Assembly (NCBI RefSeq): GCF_010731735.1
Contig: NZ_AP022588.1
Span: 2,108,001 to 2,172,000 of the forward strand
From: Mycolicibacterium sediminis
Lineage (GTDB): Bacteria; Actinomycetota; Actinomycetes; Mycobacteriales; Mycobacteriaceae
Direction: 5' to 3'
Length of the DNA: 64,000 bases
Shown here: positions 36,556 to 44,231 of the stretch, piece after piece
Layout of the letters: each line of letters begins with the position of its first letter
Numbering within the stretch: the stretch's first letter is position 1
Notes under the pieces: model-generated
What the model saw: the letters and a program-made list of their open reading frames with translations, nothing else
Databases searched by the model: none
What the model was told of the DNA's origin: nothing
Made by a program: the position numbers and the translations under genes

Positions 36556-38359
36556 CCACGCCGTCCACCGAGCGGAACGAACTGCACGTCACGCGCACCT
36601 CGATGCGTCGTCCCCGGCGGTTCACCGCTTGCACAAGTGCCTGCCCGGTCGCCTGGGGATCCACGAACGCGTTGCCGATCAGCGGCTTGAGCACCTCGAT
36701 CGGGAGCCCGATGTCCAGGTTGGTGAACGGGACACCGGTGGTCTCCTCCGCGCGCATGCCCCACAGTTCCTCGCTGCCGCCGTTCCACGACACCACCCGC
36801 ATCTCGCGGTCCAGGACGATCATCCCGACGTTGATCGAGTTGACCAGCGAGCCAAGGAAGGTCTTGGCGTCGTCGAGTTCACCCGTGCGTTCGCGCAGCG
36901 TCTCGTTGATGGTGTGGAGTTCGTCGTTGGTCGACTGCAACTCCTCGTTCATCGTCTCGAGTTCCTCGTTGGTCGACTGGAGTTCCTCGTTGGTGGTCTC
37001 GAGTTCCTCGACGGTGGACTGGAGTTCCTCGTTGGTGGTCTCGAGTTCCTCGTTGGTCGACTGCAGTTCCTCGTAGGCCGACTCGAGTTGGCCGTTGGTC
37101 TGCACCACCTTCTCGACGAGAATCCGGTTGGCCGTCACGTCGAAGAACACGACCGACACCCCGACCAGACCGTTCTCCGAGTCGACGAGCGGGTTGACGT
37201 GGATCTCGAACCAGGTGGTCTCCGCACCCGGGCGCTCCCAGCTGACGTCGGCGATCTTCGCCGCCCGGCGCTCCACCTTGGCCTGCTCCACGTAGGCGCG
37301 CAGCTCGACCGGACGGTAGGAGATCTCCAGATCCCGCAGCAGCCGCCCGATGTCGCGTGCGGACAGCCCGAACGTCACCTCGGCCTGGTGGTTGATCATC
37401 GCGACGGTGTCCTGGCCGGTCACGACGATCTGCGGCACGGGGCTGGCGGCGAAGGCCAGATCGCGGATCGGTGCAAGGCCGGTCAGGCTGCCCTGGCGCT
37501 CGGTGCGCGGATCCGGTGCCTCCACCCGGGTGAGTTCACTGCGAGATCCCGCGGCGCGGACGAAGATCCGGTTCGCGAGGTCCACCGGGGCGAACTTGTC
37601 GGAGTGGCTCAGCAGCATCTCGGCGTGGCCGAGGAACAGCACCCCCGCCGGCGCGAGCGCGAAGTGTAGGCGGCGCAACACGTTTCGCTGGGTCTCCGCG
37701 TTCAGGTACATCAGGGTGTTGCGGCACACCAGCAGATCGACCCGCGAGATGGGGGCGTCCTTGACCAGGTCGTTGCGCCCGAAGATCACCGCACGGCGCA
37801 GGTCCTTGTTGAACACGTACCGGTTGCCGACGTGCTCGAAGTAGCGCTCGAGGAAGTCGGGCGGCACCGACTCCACGGCCCTTTCGTCGTACGACGCGCC
37901 GCGCGCCTCGGTGAGTGCATCCTCGTCGATGTCGGTGGCGTAGATCTTGACGCGCTGCCGGAACGCGTCGGGGTCCATGGCGTCGGCCAGCAGCATGGCC
38001 AGCGTGTAGGCCTCCTGGCCGGACGCGCAGCCCGCACTCCAGACCCGGATCGTCTGGTCGCCACCGCGGGCGGAGACCAGGTTGGGGATCACCTCGGCGC
38101 GGAGGAACTCCCAGGCGGCGGGGTCGCGGAAGAACGCCGTGACGTTGATGAGGATGGTGTTGAACAGCGCGGCGAACTCCTCTGGGCTCGCCTGCAGGAC
38201 GTCGAGGTAGTCCTCGAACGAGGTCACGCCCAGCTGCTCGATGCGGTGCCGCACCCGCCGGGTGAGCGACGTGCGCTTGTACCCGGTGAAGTCGAACCCC
38301 CTGGCGTCCCGCATGTACCGCAGGAGCGTCTCGAAGGATTCGTCCAGCTGCTCGCTCAT
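36506..38359 (-). CDS. CheR methyltransferase-PAS protein with repetitive coiled coil
   Basis: About 617 residues. CheR N-terminal domain (1-70), CheR SAM-binding domain (VWSAGCASGQEAYTLAM, about 107-123; CRNTLMYL later), a PAS domain (about 300-410), a coiled coil made of seven-residue units of the type EELQSTN/EELETTN (about 420-485) and a C-terminal PAS (about 495-600). Similar CheR-PAS proteins elsewhere act with CheB and kinases. There are no MCP, CheA or CheW genes here, so methylation probably serves stress signalling. ATG 38359. Confidence 0.9.
   Translation of the reverse strand: MSEQLDESFETLLRYMRDARGFDFTGYKRTSLTRRVRHRIEQLGVTSFEDYLDVLQASPEEFAALFNTILINVTAFFRDPAAWEFLRAEVIPNLVSARGGDQTIRVWSAGCASGQEAYTLAMLLADAMDPDAFRQRVKIYATDIDEDALTEARGASYDERAVESVPPDFLERYFEHVGNRYVFNKDLRRAVIFGRNDLVKDAPISRVDLLVCRNTLMYLNAETQRNVLRRLHFALAPAGVLFLGHAEMLLSHSDKFAPVDLANRIFVRAAGSRSELTRVEAPDPRTERQGSLTGLAPIRDLAFAASPVPQIVVTGQDTVAMINHQAEVTFGLSARDIGRLLRDLEISYRPVELRAYVEQAKVERRAAKIADVSWERPGAETTWFEIHVNPLVDSENGLVGVSVVFFDVTANRILVEKVVQTNGQLESAYEELQSTNEELETTNEELQSTVEELETTNEELQSTNEELETMNEELQSTNDELHTINETLRERTGELDDAKTFLGSLVNSINVGMIVLDREMRVVSWNGGSEELWGMRAEETTGVPFTNLDIGLPIEVLKPLIGNAFVDPQATGQALVQAVNRRGRRIEVRVTCSSFRSVDGVVSGALLMVESEEPPDR
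36895..37090. repeat. In-gene tandem repeat encoding coiled coil
   Basis: About nine copies of a 21-base unit (for example CTCGTTGGTGGTCTCGAGTTC) inside the cheR-PAS gene, encoding the seven-residue repeats. Such repeats can vary in copy number. Confidence 0.75.
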
Positions 38360-38441
38360 CAGGATCCGTCCACGTCAGCGACCCTACTTCCCCGGACGTC
38401 ACCCCGGCGACCGGTCGACTGTTCGCGGTGCGGCGCGGAGT

Positions 38442-39253
38442 TCAGAGGGTGACCGACCCGCCGCGCTCGAGTTCCACGAGGCGGTCGGCGCGACCGCGTC
38501 GCTCCATCGCCGCGCGGAAGTCCGACAGCGGCGAGGCGAAGACGCCGTAGTCGTCGAAGTGCACCGGGATGGCCGACGGCAGGTCGAGCAGTTCCGCGGT
38601 GGCGGCGCCCTGCTCGCCGTCCATGGTGACGGTGAGCCCGAACGGGAGCTTGCGGCCCGCCGGGATGCGGGTGCCGCCGAGGTGGAGCACCCCGGCGTCG
38701 ATCGCGTCGAATCGCACGGGGATCTCGGCGAGTTCGTCGATGTAGAGGGTGTCGCCGGAGACGTACAGCCGCCTGCTGGTGCCCCGTCGAGCGGTCCGAT
38801 CTCCACCATGGTGCCCATCACGGGCGGCAGGAGCCGGCGCGTCCACAGCGGGGCGTGCCGTCCCGGTAGCGACGTCAGCACGATGCGGTTCCGGCTCCCC
38901 TCCAGCGTGTGCGACGCCCAGGTGTCCAGACCCAGCGCGTTGTGGAAGCCCCTGCGCTGCAGGCGGGGAGCAGCGTGCCGGGTCGTCACGACCGGCAGGT
39001 CGTGGTCCAGGTCGCGCTGGGCGACGCGATCCCAGTGGTCGCCGTGCATGTGCGACAGCACGATGGCGTCGATGGCGGGTAGCTGGTCGATCGTCAGTGC
39101 AGGGGAGTGCAGCCGCTTCGACACCAGTCCGTGGCCGAGGTAGGCGTGCTGACCGCGGTGCAGGAAGTTCGGATCGGTCAGCAGGGTGAGGTCACCGGTG
39201 GAGATGAGCGTGGTGGCATTTCCGATGAACGTGACCGTGACGTCGTCTGACAC
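38442..39253 (-). pseudogene. MBL-fold metallo-hydrolase, frameshifted
   Basis: UlaG-like metallo-beta-lactamase fold with the metal motif HMHGDHWD. The N-terminal part reads from GTG 39253 to GPLDGAPA; the C-terminal part (RRLYVSGDTLYIDELAEI to LERGGSVTL, ending 38442) is in another frame. One missing base near 38775-38780, inside GCAGGCGG, would restore a normal protein of about 270 residues. It is either a pseudogene or an assembly error. A near-SigF promoter (AGGTA at -10) lies upstream. Confidence 0.8.
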
Positions 39254-39283
39254 GTGGGGCCCCTTCCGTTTCGGTGTTGCGGC

Positions 39284-39307
39284 TACCTCGTCGGCGGGCG
39301 TCTAAAC
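39284..39307 (-). promoter_or_regulatory. Near-SigF promoter for MBL gene
   Basis: Minus strand: GTTT (39307-39304), 15-base spacer, AGGTA (39288-39284); one mismatch in the -10. It overlaps the UdgX stop codon. Confidence 0.35.
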
Positions 39308-39962
39308 GGTCGCGTCCAGCAGGCTCGCGGCGAATCGCAGGTCGGCCACCAGGCCTGCGAACGACTCGTCCCTGGCCTCGGGCGGGCCGCGCAGGATCGA
39401 CGACGGATGCACCGTCACCACCAGGTCGGGCCTCGGGTCGTTCGATTCGGGCGACGTCGGCATCTCGATGACCTCCTGACGGTGCGCGGTGACGCGGAAG
39501 TCGTTGCCCAACAGTGACTTCGCCGCGGTCGCCCATCAGGACCACGACCTCCGGCGCGACGGACTCGAGTTCGGCGAACAGCCACGGCCGGCAGGCCACC
39601 ACCTCGAGCCTGCTCGGCGTCTCGTGCAGCCGTCTGCTGCTGCCCTCCGAGCGGGTGAACTTGAAGTGCTTGACGGCGTTGGTGACGTACAGCGGCTCCC
39701 GGGCGATGCCCGCAGCGTCGAGTGCCTTGTTCAGCACCCGTCCCGCAGGTCCGACGAACGGGGCGCCGGCCCTGTCCTCGTGATCACCGGGTTGTTCGCC
39801 CACCAGCATCATCCGCGCGGCGGAGGCACCGTCGCCGAACACGACCTGGTCGGCGTCCTGATATAGATCGCAGCCACGGCACCGACCTGCGGCCTCGGCC
39901 AGCGCGGCGTGGTCCCGCGTCTGCGGCACGAAGTCCTGAGCATCAACGCGAGCACCAACCAC
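39302..39962 (-). pseudogene. udgX: UdgX-like uracil-DNA-binding glycosylase, frameshifted
   Basis: UDG superfamily with Fe-S cysteines (CRGC at residues 28-31) and the GEQPGDHEDRAGAPFVGPAG motif. UdgX covalently traps uracil-DNA through a His in its KRRIH loop; here the loop reads SSRRLHETP with His113. The frame breaks after VVVLMG near 39529-39534: the tail LGNDFRVTAHRQEV to SLLDATV is in a different frame, as if two bases were lost in GGCGCGACC. The GTG start is nine bases after a full SigF-type -10. Pseudogene or sequencing error. Confidence 0.82.
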
Positions 39963-39971
39963 GATGGCCCG

Positions 39972-39996
39972 GTACCCCGGGTGACCGGTGCGAAAC
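39972..39996 (-). promoter_or_regulatory. SigF-type promoter, leaderless geometry
   Basis: Minus strand: GTTT (39996-39993), 15-base spacer, GGGTAC (39977-39972), then nine bases to the GTG at 39962. It abuts the stop of the STAS gene. Confidence 0.7.
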
Positions 39997-40371
39997 TCAG
40001 CCGGTGGTGCGGGCGCGGTGCGCGGTGAGTGCCTCGTCGATGCTGGCGTAGAGGGGCACCGGGCACTCCTCGGCGAGGTGGCCGCATCGGCGCGTGTCGG
40101 CCACGATCGCGACCCGGATGGGCAGGGCGGTGTGGTGGGCGCGGACCAGAGCCTGGCAGCCGGCCGGCGTGCACGACGTCACGCGCCGCATGTCGAGAAG
40201 CACGGTCCGCGGGCGCGGCAGGAGTGCGTTGGCGACGTGCGCCGACAGCATCGGCGTGGTGGTGGTGTCGACGGTGCCCACGATCGACAGGATCACGGTG
40301 CCGTCGGCGATCTGCATCGAAATCTTGAGGCTCGACGCGACGGAGGGGTGTACGGCCGTCATCGACGTCAC
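39997..40371 (-). CDS. STAS-domain protein lacking the phospho-Ser
   Basis: About 124 residues, single STAS domain (SIVGTVDTTTTPML, VLLDMRRVTSCTPAGCQALV). Aligned to the protein at 26120, the position of its Ser61 is Pro69 here, so regulation by a RsbW-type kinase at that site is impossible; an adjacent Thr68 or Ser66 could substitute. GTG 40371 or ATG 40362 start. No clear SigF promoter upstream. Confidence 0.85.
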   Translation of the reverse strand: MTSMTAVHPSVASSLKISMQIADGTVILSIVGTVDTTTTPMLSAHVANALLPRPRTVLLDMRRVTSCTPAGCQALVRAHHTALPIRVAIVADTRRCGHLAEECPVPLYASIDEALTAHRARTTG

Positions 40372-40467
40372 CGCCGGATACCGCTGTCGATGTGCATGTA
40401 TTGGTAGTCGGTGGCACGGCGTCGAAGCGCATGCCGGACGGCCGTGATACCGGCCACAGGAGGACGG

Positions 40468-41619
40468 TCAGTCGGGTGTGTCGGCGTCGGCGTCCACGAG
40501 GGGGCCGTCGTCGTTCTCGAGGGCTTCGCCGCGGGCGTCGGGGTCGTCGGCGGCCAGCACGCGGACGAAGCTGTTGAAGAAGGCGATGGCGGGCACGGCG
40601 AGCAGTGCGCCGACGATGCCCGCGAGCACGCTGCCCGCCGTGATGCCCAGGACCACGGCCAGCGGGTGCAGCGACACCGCCCGACCCATCACCAGCGGCT
40701 GTAGCACGTGCGCCTCGAGCTGCATGACGGCGACGATGAGGCCGAGCGTGATCGCGGCGAAGACGAAGCCCTTGGCCAGCAGCGCGACGAGGACGGCGAG
40801 GAGTCCGGTGACGAGTGCGCCGACGACGGGGACGAATGCGCCCAGGAAGATCAGCGATGCCAGGGGCAGCGCAAGGGGAATGCCCATGATCGCCAGGCCG
40901 CTGCCGATGGCCACCGCGTCGACGAGCGCGACGAGGGAGGTGGCCCGCGCGTATCCGGCGAGCGAGTGGAATCCCGCTGCACCCGCCTCGCGGACGCGTG
41001 CGCGTTGTGCGGCCGGGACGACGCGGGTGACGAACGACCAGATGTTGCGGCCGCCGAGCAGGAAGAAGATGACGGTGAACAGACACAGCAGTGCGCCCGT
41101 GAGGATTTCGGCGATCGTGCCGGCGGTGGAGAGTGCACCGGTGGTGAGCTGGGCCTGGTGGTCGCGGATCGACTCGATGACGGTGTCGCCGGCGCGGTTG
41201 AGCTGGTCGCCGCTCAGGTTGGCGGGTCCGTTGATGAGCCAGTCGCGGGTGCTCTCGATGCTGCGAGTGACTTCGTCGGCGAGTTGTGGTGCGCCGGCGA
41301 TGAATTGGTTGACGACGAAGGCCATCACGCCGGCGAGGACGGCCATGCCGAGGAGGAGGACGAAGGCCACCGCGCCACCGCGGACGGCGCCGTAGCGGTC
41401 GAGGAAGTCGACGGCGGGCAGCAGGAGCGCGGTGAAGACGAGCGCGATGGCGATGGCGACGACGACGACGCCGAGTCGGACCAGTATTTCGATGGCGACG
41501 TAGGCGGCCGCCGCAATGACGAGAAGCCGCCACGACCACGCCGCGGCGGCGCGGACCACCGGGGTTACCGGATGGTCACTGCGTTCGGTATGAACGCTGC
41601 GCCCCGCGGCTGAGGTCAT
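40468..41619 (-). CDS. AI-2E family transporter (PerM-like)
   Basis: About 383 residues with seven to eight membrane segments arranged 2+... as in the family: an N-terminal pair ([33 protein letters not shown]), a hydrophilic linker (about 100-160), then the conserved C-terminal block with [20 protein letters not shown] and [15 protein letters not shown]. The family exports small molecules or, in Mycobacterium, supports division and acid stress. The upstream gap contains direct repeats GGTTCTA. Confidence 0.88.
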   Translation of the reverse strand: MTSAAGRSVHTERSDHPVTPVVRAAAAWSWRLLVIAAAAYVAIEILVRLGVVVVAIAIALVFTALLLPAVDFLDRYGAVRGGAVAFVLLLGMAVLAGVMAFVVNQFIAGAPQLADEVTRSIESTRDWLINGPANLSGDQLNRAGDTVIESIRDHQAQLTTGALSTAGTIAEILTGALLCLFTVIFFLLGGRNIWSFVTRVVPAAQRARVREAGAAGFHSLAGYARATSLVALVDAVAIGSGLAIMGIPLALPLASLIFLGAFVPVVGALVTGLLAVLVALLAKGFVFAAITLGLIVAVMQLEAHVLQPLVMGRAVSLHPLAVVLGITAGSVLAGIVGALLAVPAIAFFNSFVRVLAADDPDARGEALENDDGPLVDADADTPD

Positions 41620-41653
41620 GACGGCGTCGGCTCGGGGACTAGGGATCTAGAAC

Positions 41654-41809
41654 CTAGAACCACACTTTTCGGCCGCCGACCGGGCGTCCGACCGCACCGA
41701 GGATCCACAGCACCACTCCGACGACGACCAGGATGGCGCCGATCGTGTACAGAATCGACAAGCTGGTGAAATAGCCGATGAGCAGCAAGATCACACCGAG
41801 GACGATCAT
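41654..41809 (-). CDS. DUF6131 small membrane protein, 51 aa
   Basis: Two hydrophobic segments (MIVLGVILLLIGYFTSL, AILVVVGVVLWILGAVG) and a GRxVGGRK tail, matching DUF6131. ATG 41809 follows GGAAG. The frame is open to 41878, but the SigF-like promoter lies inside that extension, so the shorter protein is chosen. Small membrane proteins of this type are frequent in mycobacterial stress regulons. Confidence 0.8.
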   Translation of the reverse strand: MIVLGVILLLIGYFTSLSILYTIGAILVVVGVVLWILGAVGRPVGGRKVWF

Positions 41810-41856
41810 TGTTCTTCCGATCTGTCGAGGGGAACCGTCTTGTTCCGGAGCGAGTA

Positions 41857-41880
41857 TTGCCCGAACCGTTAAATTCAAAC
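41857..41880 (-). promoter_or_regulatory. SigF-like promoter for DUF6131 gene
   Basis: Minus strand: GTTT (41880-41877), 14-base spacer, GGGCAA (41862-41857). One base off consensus in the -10 and a short spacer; 47 bases before the ATG. Confidence 0.4.
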
Positions 41881-41903
41881 CTCACAGCAAATCCGGGTCG
41901 TGA

Positions 41904-42527
41904 TCAGTACAGGATCCGGCGCATGTTGTCCTCGTCGTAGTACCTCTGCAATTCCTCGTCGCTGGCGTCCGGCTTGATGGCCTTGGCCAGCTGCGCGACC
42001 GACGGTACGGCCGTCGGATCCCACGTCTCGGGCTTCCATGCGTCCGAGCGCAGGAAGGCCTTGGCGCAGTGGAAGAACACCTCCTCGATCGCGATCTCGA
42101 GCGCCAGGATCGGCCGCTTGCCGTCGACCACCATGGCGTCGAAGTAGTCGGCGTCGGAGACCACCCGGCCCGTGCCGTTGATGCGCAGCGTGTCCCCGCG
42201 ACCGGGGATGACGAACACCGTCCCCACGTGGGGGCGCTGCAGCACGTTCAGGAAGCCGTCGACACGTCTGTTGCCGGGCCGCTCCGGGATCGCGATGGTG
42301 ACGTCGTCGAGGATGCGGACGAACCCTGGCGGATCGCCCTTGGGGGAGACGTCGACCCGCCCCGCCTCGTCGGTGGTCGCGACGAAGCCCAGCGGAGAGT
42401 GCGACAGCCAGTCCTGCTGTGCGGCCGACAGACTGCCCGTCACCTTCTTCGCGGCCGGGGCGGCCGGATGGCCCACGATGTCGCGGAGCTGCTCGACGCT
42501 GGTGACGAGGGTGGCGTGGTGATCCAT
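41904..42527 (-). CDS. MSMEG_1061-type FMN/PPOX flavoprotein
   Basis: About 207 residues, pyridoxamine 5'-phosphate oxidase-like split beta-barrel with SPLGFVATTDEAGRVDVSPKGDPPGFVR, the pattern of the TIGR04025 subfamily. Probably FMN- or F420-dependent. ATG 42527, eight bases after the menE stop, so the last gene of the DUF3349-menE unit. No link to menaquinone synthesis is established. Confidence 0.85.
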   Translation of the reverse strand: MDHHATLVTSVEQLRDIVGHPAAPAAKKVTGSLSAAQQDWLSHSPLGFVATTDEAGRVDVSPKGDPPGFVRILDDVTIAIPERPGNRRVDGFLNVLQRPHVGTVFVIPGRGDTLRINGTGRVVSDADYFDAMVVDGKRPILALEIAIEEVFFHCAKAFLRSDAWKPETWDPTAVPSVAQLAKAIKPDASDEELQRYYDEDNMRRILY

Positions 42528-42534
42528 GCCGACA

Positions 42535-43674
42535 TCATCCTCCGGCGTCGAACCGCGCGGCGAGTTCCCTTCGGTCGACCTTGCCGATGCCGCGGCGCGG
42601 CAGCTCGTCGACGACGTGGACCTCGCGCGGCCCGGCCGTCGCGTCGAGGGTCCGTGCGACGTGCGCGCGCAGCTCCTCGGCCGTAGGGACCGCCGCGCCC
42701 GCGGCCAGCACCACCGCCGCGGCCACCCGCTGGCCGAGCCGGCCGTCGGTGACGCCGAACACCGCGCAGTCGCTGATGGCGGGGTGATCGGCGAGCGCGG
42801 TCTCGACCAGTGCGGGCATCACCGTCAACCCGCCGGTGCCGATCGCGTCGTCGACCCGTCCGAGCACCCGCAGGACACCTGAATCGTCAACGCCGCCAAC
42901 GTCGTCGGTGCGGAACCAGCCCGCTTCCGAGAACGGATCCGGGTCGACCGGATTCCGGTATCCCTTGGCCAGGGTGGCGCCACCGAGCAGGATGCGGCCG
43001 CCGTCGAGTCGCACGTCGACGCCCTCGAGCGGCACCCCGTCGTACACGCAGCCGCCCGCAGTCTCGCTCATGCCGTAGGTCCGGACGACGGGAATGTCTG
43101 CCGCAGTAGCTCTTTCGGCAACGTTCGCGGGCATCGGGCCGCCGCCGATCAGCACGCGGTCCAGCGACGCCAGCGCGGCGGTGGCCGCGGGATCGGCCAG
43201 GGCCTTGTCGAGCTGCACGGCCACCAGCGACGCATAGCGGGGCCCGGACCCCATGGTCTCGATCGCGGCGCACAGCTCGTCGTTGGTGAAGCTCGGGTCG
43301 ACCACCGCGGGCACGGTGCCGGAGATGACGCTGCGCACCACCACCTGCAGACCCGCGACGTGGTGCGCGGGCAGCGCCAGCAGCCAAGTCCCCGGCCCGC
43401 CGAGCCGGTCGTTGGCGGCGTCGGCACTGGCGATCAGCGCGGGCACGGTGAGCAGTGCGCCCTTCGGGGTGCCCGTCGTCCCCGACGTGGAGACCACGAC
43501 GGCCACGTCGTCGTCGACGTCCTCACCCACCCGCAGGGAGGTGCTCAACAGCTCGGCCTCGCGCTCGTCGGCGGGCAACGGCAGGATGCCGGGCTCGCGG
43601 CCGTCGAGGACGCCTTCGAGCACCGACACCAGGACCGCGGCGGCCGGGACGGGCGGGATGACGACCGCGCGCAA
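42535..43674 (-). CDS. menE: o-Succinylbenzoate-CoA ligase
   Basis: About 379 residues of the ANL adenylating superfamily. Seen: P-loop STSGTTGTPKG, YGMSETAGG, WFRTDDVG and the C-terminal GIGKVDRREL lysine motif. It activates OSB for naphthoate ring closure by MenB, whose gene is at 51182. TTG 43674 is six bases after the DUF3349 stop and is the best start; no ATG or GTG suits. The position equals Rv0542c. Confidence 0.92.
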   Translation of the reverse strand: MRAVVIPPVPAAAVLVSVLEGVLDGREPGILPLPADEREAELLSTSLRVGEDVDDDVAVVVSTSGTTGTPKGALLTVPALIASADAANDRLGGPGTWLLALPAHHVAGLQVVVRSVISGTVPAVVDPSFTNDELCAAIETMGSGPRYASLVAVQLDKALADPAATAALASLDRVLIGGGPMPANVAERATAADIPVVRTYGMSETAGGCVYDGVPLEGVDVRLDGGRILLGGATLAKGYRNPVDPDPFSEAGWFRTDDVGGVDDSGVLRVLGRVDDAIGTGGLTVMPALVETALADHPAISDCAVFGVTDGRLGQRVAAAVVLAAGAAVPTAEELRAHVARTLDATAGPREVHVVDELPRRGIGKVDRRELAARFDAGG

Positions 43675-43679
43675 CCTGG

Positions 43680-43988
43680 CTATGTCGTGGGCTCCGGATT
43701 CTCGTCGCGAGGATCGTCCAGTGGCCAACCGCGCTCGGCGAGGTGCGACCGCACGCGCTCGACGTCCTCCTCGCGGGGGAGTTCGTCGGTGACGCCGGTG
43801 ATCAGCACGCCGATGTCGACGTGGTCGAACTCGCGCCGCTTGATCAACTCCTGCGAGACGGCCGTGACCTCGTCCTGGGTCAGCTGCCGGTTGAGCAGCG
43901 CCAGCAGCGGCACGCGGTCGGCGCCCGGCACGCCCTCGGGGTAGCCGGCGTGCAGCCACGCGACGATCTTCGACAGGAAAGCGTTCAC
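43680..43988 (-). CDS. DUF3349 protein, copy 1 (Rv0543c-like)
   Basis: About 102 residues: FLSKIVAWLHAGYPEGVPGADRVPLLALLNRQL, then ELIKRREFDHVDIGVLI and a C-terminal LAERGWPLDDP; all are DUF3349 features (small helical fold, structure known for Rv0543c but no function). GTG 43988 after GGGGAGG. Paralogous to the gene at 45807. Operon with menE. Confidence 0.88.
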   Translation of the reverse strand: MNAFLSKIVAWLHAGYPEGVPGADRVPLLALLNRQLTQDEVTAVSQELIKRREFDHVDIGVLITGVTDELPREEDVERVRSHLAERGWPLDDPRDENPEPTT

Positions 43989-44058
43989 GACTGTTCCTCC
44001 CCTCAGTGCGCGGCGGTGCGGCCTCGATGCCGGACGGTCGAATGCTATCGGCGACCAC

Positions 44059-44083
44059 CTACCCGGTGCGAGCCATGGGCAAC
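44059..44083 (-). promoter_or_regulatory. SigF-like promoter for DUF3349-menE
   Basis: Minus strand: GTTG (44083-44080) preceded by G, 15-base spacer, GGGTAG (44064-44059), 70 bases before the GTG at 43988. The -35 is GGTT-like, as in the cheB promoter. Confidence 0.45.
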
Positions 44084-44120
44084 CCGAGGCGTCGCCGGGC
44101 GTCGCGGCGACGAAGCCAAC

Positions 44121-44137
44121 ATGAACAGTCGATGAAC
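44121..44137 (-). promoter_or_regulatory. PHO-box-like direct repeat before pit
   Basis: On the minus strand two GTTCAT units start 11 bases apart (forward ATGAAC at 44121 and 44132), the spacing and core of actinobacterial PhoP/RegX3 boxes. It lies between the divergent DUF3349 and pit genes. Confidence 0.45.
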
Positions 44138-44231
44138 ACATCCCGGTCGACGGCAAACTGCCTGTTCAGGCCGCATCGACATGGTCACACCGGCTAGGTG
44201 ATTTCGCTGAGAATCCCTCAGAATCATCCTC

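Noticed and set aside
38770..38800. Programmed frameshift in the MBL gene
   Set aside because: No slippery heptamer or downstream structure stands out, and the neighbour gene is broken as well; simple indels explain both.
41620..41653. Direct repeats GGTTCTA between the AI-2E and DUF6131 genes
   Set aside because: Too short to assign a function; noted in the AI-2E entry only.
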